The notes under the pieces were generated by a model, which ran no database searches, had not been told where the DNA came from, and saw only the letters and a list, made by a program, of their open reading frames with translations. Source: Anaerolineae bacterium (GTDB lineage Bacteria > Chloroflexota > Anaerolineae > 4572-78 > J111). From it: a DNA stretch of 64,000 bases. The stretch is taken from contig JAHDWA010000014.1 of NCBI GenBank assembly GCA_023382535.1, positions 146,403 to 210,402 of the forward strand, in the 5' to 3' direction. Below, in pieces: positions 17,668 through 26,089 of this stretch; within the stretch, counting starts at the first letter, position 1, and each line of letters begins with the position of its first letter. Both the position numbers and the translations under genes were made by a program.

Positions 17668-18108
17668 GTGAGTCTGGAATGGATTCTACTCGGTCTGCGA
17701 ATTGTAGCGACCCTGATTCTTTACACTTTTTTGGGCTTAGCTTTCTATATTGTCTGGCGCGAATTGAAACATCTTGAAGCTCAAGCTGCGCCTCAAGCCC
17801 CATCGAGTTATCAATTGCGGGTGGTCGCCGCGGCGAATGATCAAGTGCTGGCTGTGGGTGAGACCTTGCCGTTGCAGCCGGTTACTGTGCTCGGACGTGC
17901 GGCAGAAAATACAATTGTCGTCACAGATGACTCGGCTGCGGCGGCGCATGCTCGCTTACATCGGGAAAACGGAGTCTGGTGGCTGGAGGATTTGGGCAGC
18001 CGGAGCGGGACCATGCTCAACGACTCGCCGCTTTCAAAACCCACTCCTCTGACGGAAGGCGACATTATCGGCATTGGCAGCCTGCGCTTCAAGCTGGAGA
18101 GCAGATAG
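17668..18108 (+). CDS. Membrane-anchored FHA-domain protein
   Basis: About 146 residues from the GTG at 17668; a second GTG at 17647 is possible and gives 153. One N-terminal membrane helix (LGLRIVATLILYTFLGLAFY) is followed by a short linker and an FHA domain on the cytoplasmic side, which recognises phosphothreonine peptides. FHA hallmarks are VLGRAAENTIVV (conserved G-R), AAAAHARL (the S-x-x-H motif with Ser changed to Ala, His kept), DLGSRSGTMLND and GDIIGIGSLRF. Partner kinase not in the window. The stop codon TAG falls in the first unit of a repeat array. Confidence 0.85.
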   Translation: MSLEWILLGLRIVATLILYTFLGLAFYIVWRELKHLEAQAAPQAPSSYQLRVVAAANDQVLAVGETLPLQPVTVLGRAAENTIVVTDDSAAAAHARLHRENGVWWLEDLGSRSGTMLNDSPLSKPTPLTEGDIIGIGSLRFKLESR

Positions 18109-18222
18109 CAGGTAGCAGGTCGAAAGTAGCAGGGTAGCAGGTTTTACGTTTTACGCATCACGCATTACGCAATACCTTTCACGCCTCTTGACTATTAATC
18201 GCTGATTATTGATTATTGACCG
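18104..18222. repeat. Degenerate heptamer arrays (AGCAGGT; TTACGCA; ATTGATT)
   Basis: Three successive word types: AGCAGAT/AGCAGGT, then TTACGTT, TTACGCA, TCACGCA, TTACGCA, then ATTGATT, ATTGACC. It starts at the stop codon of the FHA gene and fills the whole gap to the M42 peptidase gene. Confidence 0.75.
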
Positions 18223-18231
18223 ATAGAACCT

Positions 18232-19293
18232 ATGCATCTCGAACAACTTTCCAATGCTTTCGGTGTATCCAGTGTCGAAGGCGACGTTAGAAAAATCATT
18301 ATCGAAGCGGCCAAACCTTATGCCGACGAGTGGCAGGTAGATACGATGGGCAACCTGTTTGTCATCCGCAACCGCAGGGATGACAGTTCTTCCTCGCCCC
18401 GGCGGGTCATGATTACGGCTCACATGGACGAAGTCGGCTTTATGATTTCTGAAATCAAGAGCAACGGCCGTTTAAAGTTCAAACCTATTGGCGGTTTTGA
18501 CCGGCGGGTGCTGCTGGGAAAAGCCGTTGTGGTGGGTAAAGAGCGTGTGCCGGGGGTGATTGGCCTCAAGCCGGTCCACCTGCTCAAGCGGGGTGAATAC
18601 GACAGGGTGGATGAGATTGACTCGATGTATATTGACATCGGGGCCAGTGGCGACGATGGGGGCGGCAAAGTCAATGTGGGGGATTTCGCCACCTTTGCCA
18701 CTCAATTTGGCTATTTGGGCGGGCAGGGTCGCCGCCGCCGTGACCAGGGGTTAGTCAAGGGGAAGGCTTTCGATAACCGGACTGGCTGCGCCATCCTGTT
18801 GGAACTGCTCAAGGGCGATTATCCGGTTGACTTGGTGGCTGTTTTCACCGTGCAGGAGGAAATCGGCCTGCGTGGGGCGCGAGTCGCTGCTTACGCCGCC
18901 AATCCTGACCTGGCCTTTATTTTAGAGTGTACCGCCGCCGATGATCTGCCCGCGCCTGATGAAGATGCACCGGAAGGCTTTCCCCGCTTAGGAAATGGCC
19001 CGGCCATTACCGTTATGGACCGCAGCTTCATCGCCGACCGCCGCCTGGTGGACCTGCTTATTACCACCGCCGAAGCCGAGGGTATTCCCCACCAGTTCAA
19101 GCGGCCGGGCGTTGGCGGTACCGACGCGGGGGCGGTACACATGGCCCGCGCCGGTGTGCCCTCGGTAGCGGTCAGTGTGCCGGCTCGTTACATCCACTCG
19201 CCCGCGGCCGTTCTGGACCTGGCCGACTTTTGGAATACGGTCAAGCTGATGCAGGCCGCTCTTAAGCGACTGCCGGAACAGGGAACTGGGTGA
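18232..19293 (+). CDS. M42-family metallo-aminopeptidase (first of a pair)
   Basis: A 353-residue dinuclear-zinc aminopeptidase of the glutamyl-aminopeptidase/endoglucanase M family. Metal and catalytic residues are visible: TAHMDEVGFMI (His and Asp), KAFDNRTGCAILLEL (bridging Asp), QEEIGLRGA (catalytic Glu and metal Glu), ECTAADD, and the late His in YIHSPAAVLD. It probably forms dodecamers that trim peptides. The C-terminus ends LPEQGTG, with the stop TGA supplied by the palindromic element at 19289. A second M42 gene follows 112 bp later, suggesting complementary specificity. Confidence 0.93.
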   Translation: MHLEQLSNAFGVSSVEGDVRKIIIEAAKPYADEWQVDTMGNLFVIRNRRDDSSSSPRRVMITAHMDEVGFMISEIKSNGRLKFKPIGGFDRRVLLGKAVVVGKERVPGVIGLKPVHLLKRGEYDRVDEIDSMYIDIGASGDDGGGKVNVGDFATFATQFGYLGGQGRRRRDQGLVKGKAFDNRTGCAILLELLKGDYPVDLVAVFTVQEEIGLRGARVAAYAANPDLAFILECTAADDLPAPDEDAPEGFPRLGNGPAITVMDRSFIADRRLVDLLITTAEAEGIPHQFKRPGVGGTDAGAVHMARAGVPSVAVSVPARYIHSPAAVLDLADFWNTVKLMQAALKRLPEQGTG

Positions 19294-19367
19294 CAGGCAC
19301 TTTTCAACACTAAGACACTTTTGTTCGAATAAGTCCCATTCTTAGCCCGATAAGTGCCTGTCACCTT
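19289..19367 (+). repeat. Palindrome-ended interspersed element, copy b
   Basis: 79 bp from GGTGACAGGCACTT (19289-19302) to AAGTGCCTGTCACCTT (19352-19367), terminal arms perfectly complementary. Its interior aligns with the reverse complement of copy e along its length. The TGA at 19291-19293 inside the left end is the stop codon of the first M42 gene. Confidence 0.85.
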
Positions 19368-19405
19368 AACCGGTAATTTAGAAACCCAACCAGTTGGAGC
19401 AAATT

Positions 19406-20407
19406 GTGAAAGACCTGATTAAACAACTCACCGAAGCCTACGGCCCGCCCGGCTATGAACATGCCGTGCGCGACATCATCCAGGGCCATATCACCGCTCA
19501 CGCCGATCACGTTGAAACCGACCCCTTGGGCAACCTCCACGTGGTTAAGAATGGGCGCGGCGGCGGGGTCAAAATTATGCTGGCTGCGCATATGGATGAA
19601 ATCGGGCTGATTGTGACCCACGTTGACGATAAAGGCTTTGCCCGCTTAACCCCCCTGGGGGGCGTTCGGGCGGAGACGATGGTCGGCAACCGGGCCATCT
19701 TCACCAACGGCGCGCTGGGGGTTATCAACATTGACAACTGGCTGCTGCACGACGGCCTGGACTCCTCGCAGCGCAAGTTATACCTTGATTTCGGCGTCAA
19801 AAGTAAAAAAGCTGCGCCGGTGCGGGTCGGCGATGTGGCCGGCTTTGAACGGCCCTTTGCGGACCTGGGCGACGCCTTGGTGGCCAAAAGTATGGATGAC
19901 CGCATCGGCTGCGCTATTCTGATTGAAACATTGCGGCAGCTTCAAGAGACGCCCCACGAACTCCATTTTGTGTTCACCGTGCAAGAGGAAGTTGGCCTGC
20001 GTGGAGCGACAACTGCGGCCTATAAAGTTCACCCTGATATTGCCATCGCCGTTGACGTGACCGACAGCGGCGATATTCCCGAACGCAAGCATTTTGAGGT
20101 CAAAATGGGTAACGGCCCGGCCATTAAGGTGATGGATCACGGTATGCTGGCTCATCCCGGCGTCAAGCGTTGGATGGCCGATACCGCCGCCAAAAATAAA
20201 ATTCCCTATCAAATGGAAATTCTGAACTTCGGCACAACAGACGCCCGTGCCATGCAGTTGGCGCACGAAGGCAGTGCGGCCGGAGCGCTGTCCATTCCCT
20301 GCCGCTACGTCCATACCCCTTCGGAAATGGTTAGCTACAGCGACGTGCAAAATGCGGTGAAACTGCTTCTGGCCCTGGTGTCCGGTCCGGCCAAACTAGA
20401 AGGATAA
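19406..20407 (+). CDS. M42-family metallo-aminopeptidase (second of a pair)
   Basis: A 333-residue paralogue of the preceding peptidase. Metal sites are AAHMDEIGLIVTH, KSMDDRIGCAILIE, QEEVGLRGATTAAY, VDVTDSGDIP and RYVHTPSEM. GTG 19406 is chosen because GGAG lies six bases upstream; a TTG at 19394 in the same frame overlaps that site. Tandem M42 genes of differing specificity are known to build mixed complexes, which may be the case here. Confidence 0.92.
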   Translation: MKDLIKQLTEAYGPPGYEHAVRDIIQGHITAHADHVETDPLGNLHVVKNGRGGGVKIMLAAHMDEIGLIVTHVDDKGFARLTPLGGVRAETMVGNRAIFTNGALGVINIDNWLLHDGLDSSQRKLYLDFGVKSKKAAPVRVGDVAGFERPFADLGDALVAKSMDDRIGCAILIETLRQLQETPHELHFVFTVQEEVGLRGATTAAYKVHPDIAIAVDVTDSGDIPERKHFEVKMGNGPAIKVMDHGMLAHPGVKRWMADTAAKNKIPYQMEILNFGTTDARAMQLAHEGSAAGALSIPCRYVHTPSEMVSYSDVQNAVKLLLALVSGPAKLEG

Positions 20408-20411
20408 AAAA

Positions 20412-20486
20412 TGGAAGGCTGGAGGGCTGGAAGGTTGGACCATGCATCCTCCAGCCTTCCAATTCCCCATTCTTCCAAACTTCCAG
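20412..20486. repeat. Octamer array with inverted halves
   Basis: TGGAAGGC, TGGAGGGC, TGGAAGGT, then the complementary set CTCCAGCC, TTCCAATT, TTCCAAAC. The two halves can pair into an imperfect stem. Lies between the second M42 gene and the nucleoside kinase. Confidence 0.7.
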
Positions 20487-20494
20487 TAAAGACA

Positions 20495-22204
20495 ATGACT
20501 CACGCCAATATCTGGTCTGCTCAACCCCGCACTACTGCCCAGGTTAAATTTAGCGACGGGCAGGTGTTAGAAGGAATTCTCGGCTCAACGATTGAAGCGT
20601 TTATCCAGGCGGGTAACTTTCTCCCGGAGCCAAAGCCAATGGCCTGCCTGGTCAACGGCCAACTGCGCGAATTGACCTACCACGCCGATCGCGATCTGCG
20701 CGTGCGCGTGCTGACCCTGGCCGACAGCGACGGGATGCGGGTTTATCGCCGCTCTCTGTCGCTCCTGCTCATTGCCGTGGCCGACGAGCTTTTTCCCCAA
20801 GCAAAAATCAATGTCGAGTACGGGCTTAACTTTGGCGGGCTGTACTGTGAAGTCGAAGGCCGCCCGCCCTTCAGCGAGGCTGAACTCCGGCAGATTGAGG
20901 GGCGGATGCATGAATTGGTCTCGGCAGACCTGCCCATTCATAAAGAGCGTATTTCGATCAAGGAAGCCGAAAACCTATTCAAAGCACGCGGGGCCGACGA
21001 CAAGTTACGCCTGCTGCGGGCGCGGCGCAAGCCCTACCTCACCGTCTACAATTTTCATCATTACCGGGATTACTTGCACGGTTATATGGTCCCTTCCACG
21101 GGCTACCTCAAAACGTTCGCCCTGGCCCCCTATTCCAACGGCTTCGTCTTGCGCTATCCCCGCAGCAGCCGTCCCAATGAATTGCAGCCGTTAGTCGAAT
21201 ATCCCCGGCTGGTCAGTATCTTTGACGAATATGGCGACTGGATGACCAAGCTGGGCATTCGGGATGTGGGGGCTTTGAATGAGGTCATTATCAGCGGCAA
21301 CAAGCTGGTCGAGACGATCCTGGTGGCCGAGGCGCTGCACGAGCAGCGCATCGCTCAAATTGCTACCCTGCTGGCCTCGCTGCATCCTAAGGTGCGCCTG
21401 GTGTTGATTTCCGGCCCGTCGTCGTCGGGTAAAACAACGTTTAGCAAGCGTCTGGCCATCCAACTGCTGGCCCACGGCATCCGGCCCGTCGCGATTGGGC
21501 TGGACGATTTTATTGTCGAGCGGAGTCATACGCCTCGTGATGAAGACGGGGACTATGATTACGAAAGTATCGAGGCGACCGATACAAAATTGTTTAATGA
21601 CACCCTGCTGCGCCTGATGCGCGGCGAAGAAGTCACTCTGCCTCACTACAACTTTTTCACAGGCGGCCGCGAGCGGGGGGAAACACTTTCGATTAGCCAG
21701 GAGCATATCATCATCGTCGAGGGGATTCACGGCCTGAACCCGGCCCTGGTGCCGCAGATTCCACCCGACAAGATTTTCCGCATTTACGTGTCGGCCTTGA
21801 CCCAGCTAAACCTGGACCGGCACAACCGGGTGGCGACCACCGACACCCGCCTGCTGCGCCGGATCATTCGCGATGCCCAGACGCGGGGCTACACTGCCAA
21901 AGACACCATCAACCGTTGGCCCAAAGTGCGCCGGGGCGAGCACCGCTGGATTTTTCCCTACCAGGAGAACGCCGACGTCATGTTCAACTCCGCCCTGGCC
22001 TACGAGCTGGCGGTCATCAAACCCATTGCCGAGCCGCTGCTGCTGCAAATTGAGGCCCGCAAACCGGAGCACGTCGAAGCCAAGCGCCTGCTCTCATTTT
22101 TGCAGTGGTTTCAACCCTGCGCTCCCGATTTAGTTCCCGACAATTCCCTGCTGCGGGAGTTTATCGGGGCGTCAATTTTGAAGGATTACCGGGCGAGTAT
22201 TTAA
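20495..22204 (+). CDS. TGS-domain nucleoside (uridine-like) kinase
   Basis: A 569-residue fused kinase. The first about 60 residues look like a TGS domain (VKFSDGQVLEGILG), followed by a region related to the second editing domain of threonyl-tRNA synthetase. The C-terminal half is a P-loop kinase of the uridine kinase/phosphoribulokinase family: Walker A ISGPSSSGKTTFSKRL (about residue 305), GLDDFIVERSHTPRDEDG, LPHYNFFTG and IIVEGIHGLNP. The frame is open to 20411, but that part is repeat DNA; ATG 20495 begins the protein. The stop TAA is part of the first unit of an ACGTTTA array. Physiological substrate of this group is not settled. Confidence 0.9.
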   Translation: MTHANIWSAQPRTTAQVKFSDGQVLEGILGSTIEAFIQAGNFLPEPKPMACLVNGQLRELTYHADRDLRVRVLTLADSDGMRVYRRSLSLLLIAVADELFPQAKINVEYGLNFGGLYCEVEGRPPFSEAELRQIEGRMHELVSADLPIHKERISIKEAENLFKARGADDKLRLLRARRKPYLTVYNFHHYRDYLHGYMVPSTGYLKTFALAPYSNGFVLRYPRSSRPNELQPLVEYPRLVSIFDEYGDWMTKLGIRDVGALNEVIISGNKLVETILVAEALHEQRIAQIATLLASLHPKVRLVLISGPSSSGKTTFSKRLAIQLLAHGIRPVAIGLDDFIVERSHTPRDEDGDYDYESIEATDTKLFNDTLLRLMRGEEVTLPHYNFFTGGRERGETLSISQEHIIIVEGIHGLNPALVPQIPPDKIFRIYVSALTQLNLDRHNRVATTDTRLLRRIIRDAQTRGYTAKDTINRWPKVRRGEHRWIFPYQENADVMFNSALAYELAVIKPIAEPLLLQIEARKPEHVEAKRLLSFLQWFQPCAPDLVPDNSLLREFIGASILKDYRASI

Positions 22205-22240
22205 CGATTGAACGTTTAACGTCAAACGTTTAACGTTCCA
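22202..22240. repeat. Heptamer array ACGTTTA
   Basis: Units TTTAACG, ACGTTTA, ACGTCAA, ACGTTTA, ACGTTCC. The first unit contains the stop codon of the nucleoside kinase; the last runs into the 3' end of the convergent gene, whose final residues it encodes. Confidence 0.75.
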
Positions 22241-22806
22241 CTCAATTCCGGCGCTCCCCATACCGCCCAGGTCCATTGGTGGCTGCCCAGAGCCTCGGTG
22301 GCAAACTCAATCCGGGCCATATCGCCGCTGAGTAAATTCAAGGGGATTTCGACGGCCTGCCAGCTTTGGGCGTTGCTCTGCTGGCCCCAGACCCGCAGCC
22401 CGTTGACCCGCACGCTAAAGGCAACTAGGTTATCCGGGGCAATCTTGGCCCCATCGCGAATACCAATCGCCAGGCGCAGCCGCACCTCATGGACCTGCTG
22501 CGGCACCGGTACGTGATACTCGATCACCGCCTGCCCGACTACAGGCGGGTGCGCCCACAGCGCCGGCCGGGTCTCGCCCCCGACCGTCGCCGGGGCCATG
22601 CTGACATCCAGCCCCGCCGCCTCCCGGCTGGCATAAACGGCTGCCCCTTTGAAGGCCTCAATGAAACTGAAACTCCAGCCCTGTGCCTCGGCAGCTTGCG
22701 TCTGCGCCTCCTGCCACTGCAAAAAAGCGACATATTCGGCCAGCCTGGCCTGGCTCTCGGCGGAGAGTTGTTCGATTTGTTGGATGAGGGATGACGAATG
22801 TTTCAC
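22222..22806 (-). CDS. Protein with helical N-terminus and jelly-roll-like C-terminus
   Basis: A 194-residue protein, not firmly recognised. Residues 1-45 are helical (IQQIEQLSAESQARLAEYVAFL), resembling the DUF2281-type helix seen in small regulators. Residues about 65-190 are rich in strands with alternating hydrophobic residues (VEIPLNLLSGDMARIEFATEA), like a carbohydrate-binding or NPCBM-like beta sandwich. No signal peptide. It starts with GTG and has no strong ribosome site. It converges on the nucleoside kinase gene; its last codons lie in a repeat array. Function unknown. Confidence 0.65.
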   Translation of the reverse strand: MKHSSSLIQQIEQLSAESQARLAEYVAFLQWQEAQTQAAEAQGWSFSFIEAFKGAAVYASREAAGLDVSMAPATVGGETRPALWAHPPVVGQAVIEYHVPVPQQVHEVRLRLAIGIRDGAKIAPDNLVAFSVRVNGLRVWGQQSNAQSWQAVEIPLNLLSGDMARIEFATEALGSHQWTWAVWGAPELSGTLNV

Positions 22807-22910
22807 TGAGAGACTCTCGCTTGCACGCTAAACTTTTGGGACTTTGTTGAGTATACAATCGTATCAGTCATTGGGCAAGCGGCTGATTTTTGTTATAATT
22901 TAGAGAGCAA

Positions 22911-22985
22911 GTTGCAGGGTCGCAAGGTAGCAGGTAGCAAAGTAGCAAATTTTACCTTTTACGCAATACGCACCACGCCACATTT
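22911..22985. repeat. Degenerate 7-8 bp array (GGTAGCA; TTTACGC)
   Basis: AGGTAGCA, GGTAGCA, AAGTAGCA, followed by TTTTACGC, AATACGC, ACCACGCC. It fills the upstream region of the EcsC-like gene. Confidence 0.7.
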
Positions 22986-23002
22986 AGGGGAATCCAACTT
23001 TT

Positions 23003-24070
23003 ATGACCGAACCATCACTCAAAACCCAGGCTCAGGAAATTATGACCACCGTTAACCGGGAACTGCAGACGGTTGACTCGAAACCGCCGGCGGTTCAAAA
23101 AGAGGTTGACGACATAGCGACCACTTTGATGAAGAAGCTGTTTGGGGTGATCCACGACGTGGATATTGCCGCTGCCGCCGAGCGGGTCAAGGCATTGAAG
23201 GAAAAGTACCCCAGCGAGACGCCAGAGCAACTATCGCAGCGATTAATTCGAGACAAGCTCCAGCGCACCGGTGCGGTTGGCGCGGCCACTTCTGGCGCTG
23301 GCTTGATTCCCGGCATCGGCACGGCCGCAGCCCTGACTCTGGGTGTGGCGGCGGACATCGGGGCGACCTTCAGGTACCAGGCCGAATTGGTGCTGGAAAT
23401 CGCCGCCGTGTACGATTATCCGCTGACCGAGAGTGAGAAGCAGCACCTTGTCCTGCTGATTACCGGCCTCAGCGCCGGCAGCAGCGCTCTGGCGCGCAAG
23501 GCCGGCGCCAAGATTGCGACGGAAGTTGGGGAGCGCTTTGCTGAGAAAGCGGTTCTCAAAGCCCTGCCCATTGTCGGGGTAATTGCCTCCGCCGGGACAA
23601 ATGCCCTCTCGACCTACCTTATCGGCCAGCGGGCCGATGCCTATTTCCGGCTGGGGCCGGAGGCCGTGCCCACCTGGGCCGACAGCCTGCGGGCAGTGAC
23701 CGGCGTGGATGAACGCAAAATCGGTGACTGGCTGGCCGAAAGCGGCAGATCGGCCGGCGAGGCGATTGCCTTCGGCGCGGGTAAGGTCGGCGAGGCGGGT
23801 CGGGCCGCCGGGGAAGCGGTCATGAGCGGCGCGGGCCGCATGGCCGAGACGGTCGGCCCGGCCATGAGTTCTGGGGCCAAAAAAGCTGGTGAAACGGCCC
23901 AGCGAGGCTTCACGGCTTATATCCGCTTTTTTGTTAATCTCTGGACAAGGATTTTTCGAGCTGTCTTTTGGATTTTGGGCTTTGTTTGGGGAGTTATTGC
24001 CTTTGTTCCGCGTAAAATTATTGACTTGGTTAGTCGGAAAGACAAACACCATCTAGAGAATGATAACTGA
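23003..24070 (+). CDS. EcsC-family membrane-associated protein
   Basis: A 355-residue protein with the EcsC-like block GLIPGIGTAAALTLGVAADI (about residues 100-119) followed by YQAELVLEIAAVYDYPL, then GLSAGSSALARKAG and PIVGVIASAGTNALSTYLIG. Residues 240-300 are a Gly/Ala-rich segment (AGKVGEAGRAAGEAVMSGAG). A membrane helix at FWILGFVWGVIAFVP (about 325-340) ends in a basic tail. The EcsC family is linked to membrane or exoenzyme functions without a known activity. The last 11 bases overlap the start of the DUF4258 gene. Confidence 0.8.
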   Translation: MTEPSLKTQAQEIMTTVNRELQTVDSKPPAVQKEVDDIATTLMKKLFGVIHDVDIAAAAERVKALKEKYPSETPEQLSQRLIRDKLQRTGAVGAATSGAGLIPGIGTAAALTLGVAADIGATFRYQAELVLEIAAVYDYPLTESEKQHLVLLITGLSAGSSALARKAGAKIATEVGERFAEKAVLKALPIVGVIASAGTNALSTYLIGQRADAYFRLGPEAVPTWADSLRAVTGVDERKIGDWLAESGRSAGEAIAFGAGKVGEAGRAAGEAVMSGAGRMAETVGPAMSSGAKKAGETAQRGFTAYIRFFVNLWTRIFRAVFWILGFVWGVIAFVPRKIIDLVSRKDKHHLENDN

Positions 24071-24386
24071 GGATATTCTCGCACGGGTTAAAGAGGCAGC
24101 CGCAAAGCGCATTCTTTTTCTACCCCATGCGCTCAATCAGATGAATGCTCCTGAACGAATGATTTCTACCAAGGAGGTAAGGGAAGTTATCTTTCAGGGG
24201 ATGGTTATTGAGGATTATCCTGAAGATATGCGTGGACATAGTTGCTTGATACTGGGACAAGGTCATGAAGATCGGCCAATCCACGTAATTTGCGCACCAA
24301 AGTTTGATTATTTGGCTATTATTACAGCTTATTTGCCTAGCTCTAAGCAATGGGAACCAGATTGGCAAACCCGGAGGAGAAAGTAA
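24060..24386 (+). CDS. DUF4258 protein, probable toxin
   Basis: A 108-residue RelE/BrnT-like small protein of DUF4258: LPHALNQMNAPERMISTKEV, then VIEDYPEDMRGHSCLILGQG, then PIHVICAPKFDYLAIITAYLP. These match the paired His and Arg pattern of RNase-type toxins in this family. It overlaps the EcsC gene start-to-stop and is followed directly by a YgiT-type zinc-finger gene, the usual toxin-antitoxin order for this pair. Base composition is more AT-rich than its neighbours, a hint of transfer. Toxicity is inferred. Confidence 0.82.
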   Translation: MITEDILARVKEAAAKRILFLPHALNQMNAPERMISTKEVREVIFQGMVIEDYPEDMRGHSCLILGQGHEDRPIHVICAPKFDYLAIITAYLPSSKQWEPDWQTRRRK

Positions 24387-24391
24387 AGTTT

Positions 24392-24613
24392 ATGGAATGT
24401 TTATATTGCAGAGGTAAATTGATTCGAAAGAAAGTAAGCTATACGGCGACGCGGAAGGGATACCACTTGATTATTGACCATGTACCCGCTTGGGTCTGTG
24501 AGCAATGTGGCGAACCGCTTTTTGAGGAAGAAACGGTTGACGCAATTCAGGAAACATTAAGTGAAGTTGATCTACGAATGGAGAAACTCGCTGCCCCGTT
24601 GACGCCAGCCTAG
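24392..24613 (+). CDS. YgiT/MqsA-like zinc-finger antitoxin
   Basis: A 73-residue protein with two zinc-binding CxxC pairs, ECLYCRG and WVCEQCGEP, typical of the YgiT/MqsA N-terminal domain. It lacks the C-terminal HTH of full MqsA, as in other DUF4258 partners. The frame extends to 24350, but ATG 24392 begins at the zinc finger; a GGAGG lies 14 bases upstream, somewhat distant. Predicted to neutralise the DUF4258 toxin. Confidence 0.8.
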   Translation: MECLYCRGKLIRKKVSYTATRKGYHLIIDHVPAWVCEQCGEPLFEEETVDAIQETLSEVDLRMEKLAAPLTPA

Positions 24614-24619
24614 AGAAGT

Positions 24620-25690
24620 ATGACGAGCAAACCTTATCTTCTCAACCTCTCACCGGTTGAATTAAAAGAATTACTCACCGCCTGGGGCGAACCGGCCTAT
24701 CGGGCCGGCCAAATTGAAACCTGGCTTTACCAGCGGCATGCGGCCGATGTGGCTGAGATGAGCAACCTGCCCAAATCACTGCGGCTGCGCCTAGCCGGGG
24801 AAACCGGGTTGAATCCCCTCACGCCGGTCGTGACCCTGGACTCGACGGATGACTTGACCCGCAAAACCTTGTTTGCCCTGCCAGACGGCCGGGAAGTCGA
24901 AGCCGTGTTGATGCGCTACGAGCAGCGCCAGACCTTGTGTATCAGCACCCAGGCCGGCTGCGCCATGGCCTGCCCCTTTTGCGCCACCGGGCAGCTTGGC
25001 TTCCTGCGCAACCTGAGCGCCGGCGAAATTGTGGCCCAGGTACTGCACTTTGCCCGGCAGCTTGACCGGGAGGGCAAGCGCGTTACCAATATTGTGTTTA
25101 TGGGCATGGGTGAACCGCTGGCTAACTACGCCGAAACGTGGCAGGCCATCCGCCGCTTGAACGACCCGGCCGGCTTTAATTTGGGCGCGCGGCACATGAC
25201 CCTCTCGACGGTGGGCCTGGTGCCGGCGATCCGCCGCATGAGCAAAGAGCCGGAGCAGGTCGGGCTGGCGGTCTCGCTGCACGCGCCGACGGATGAGTTG
25301 CGCAACACTATTGTACCGATTAATCGCCGCTACCCACTGGCTATGTTGATGCAGTCTGTCCGCGATTATATTGCGACCACGCACCGGCGGGTCACGTTTG
25401 AATACGCCTTGATGGACCGGCTCAACGACAGCGATAGGCAGGCCGATCAATTTGCCGAACTGGTGCAAGGTCTGCTCTGCCACGTCAACCTGATTCCGCT
25501 CAACCCCACCCCCGGCTCGCCCTGGAGCGGCTCCCCGGATGAGCGGGTCTATGCCTTTCGGGACCGCCTGGAGGCTGCCGGAGTTCCCACCACGGTGCGG
25601 CTGCGTCGCGGGATTGATATTGCCGCTGGTTGTGGCCAGCTCCACAATGCTCACAGTAAAGGCGAGGTGCTCTCGCTGGCAGGGGTATAA
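24620..25690 (+). CDS. rlmN: Dual-specificity rRNA/tRNA adenine-C2 methyltransferase
   Basis: RlmN is a radical-SAM enzyme that methylates C2 of A2503 in 23S rRNA and A37 in some tRNAs. The 356-residue protein has the cluster motif [11 protein letters not shown] (Cys-x3-Cys-x2-Cys), the [12 protein letters not shown] and [11 protein letters not shown] motifs, [11 protein letters not shown], and the C-terminal catalytic Cys in AAGCGQL. The N-terminal helix-bundle domain (SLRLRLAGE) is present. It starts seven bases after the YgiT gene, so it could be read with the toxin-antitoxin pair; it converges on rpmB. Confidence 0.96.
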   Translation: MTSKPYLLNLSPVELKELLTAWGEPAYRAGQIETWLYQRHAADVAEMSNLPKSLRLRLAGETGLNPLTPVVTLDSTDDLTRKTLFALPDGREVEAVLMRYEQRQTLCISTQAGCAMACPFCATGQLGFLRNLSAGEIVAQVLHFARQLDREGKRVTNIVFMGMGEPLANYAETWQAIRRLNDPAGFNLGARHMTLSTVGLVPAIRRMSKEPEQVGLAVSLHAPTDELRNTIVPINRRYPLAMLMQSVRDYIATTHRRVTFEYALMDRLNDSDRQADQFAELVQGLLCHVNLIPLNPTPGSPWSGSPDERVYAFRDRLEAAGVPTTVRLRRGIDIAAGCGQLHNAHSKGEVLSLAGV

Positions 25691-25792
25691 AAAGAGAAGC
25701 AGATCTGAAACTTACCCTTACTTTCACCTTGCATTTTCAGGGTGAACGTTGTATGATGTTGTCTCGTTGTGGGTGTGCTCGTCGTTTCGCAT

Positions 25793-25820
25793 AAAAAAGG
25801 CCAGCATCATTGCTGGCCTT
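25793..25820 (-). terminator. Intrinsic terminator of rpmB
   Basis: Arms AAGGCCAGCA (25797-25806) and TGCTGGCCTT (25811-25820), 4-base loop, followed on the (-) strand by TTTTTT. It lies 23 bases after the rpmB stop. Confidence 0.9.
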
Positions 25821-25842
25821 TAAAGAGTGGAAATGTCGAGGG

Positions 25843-26022
25843 TTAGGCTTTGCTGGCTGTACGCAGGCAGCGCGAGCAAACTTTAATCCGGCGAGCCTGG
25901 CCATCCTTAAAGACAGTGACGGTTTGCACATTGGCTTTCCACTGTCGCTTGGTATGACGCAGGGAGTGGCTCACATTGTGACCACTCATTGTTTTTTTCT
26001 GACAGATTTCACACTTGGCCAT
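25843..26022 (-). CDS. rpmB: 50S ribosomal protein L28
   Basis: A 59-residue protein, read by direct translation of the (-) strand. It begins MAKCEICQKKTMSGHNVSHS, with RRTKRQW-like core HTKRQWKANVQTV and the closing CSRCLRTASKA. CxxC pairs at both ends (CEIC and CSRC) make it the zinc-binding form of L28. The size is right for the family. A purine-rich AGAAGAAAAG precedes the ATG, and a strong terminator follows. It is divergent from fakA, sharing a 132-bp intergenic region. Confidence 0.95.
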   Translation of the reverse strand: MAKCEICQKKTMSGHNVSHSLRHTKRQWKANVQTVTVFKDGQARRIKVCSRCLRTASKA

Positions 26023-26089
26023 GGTCTTTTCTTCTTTCTAAAATAACAGAGCTTGGCTGGAGCCAGCGGATGATTTTTACAGAAAAAAA

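Noticed and set aside
23243..24052. A 269-residue frame opposite the EcsC-like gene
   Set aside because: Shadow frame with skewed Gly/Arg composition and no recognisable motif.
24791..25654. A 287-residue frame opposite rlmN
   Set aside because: Antisense shadow of a gene with all radical-SAM motifs.
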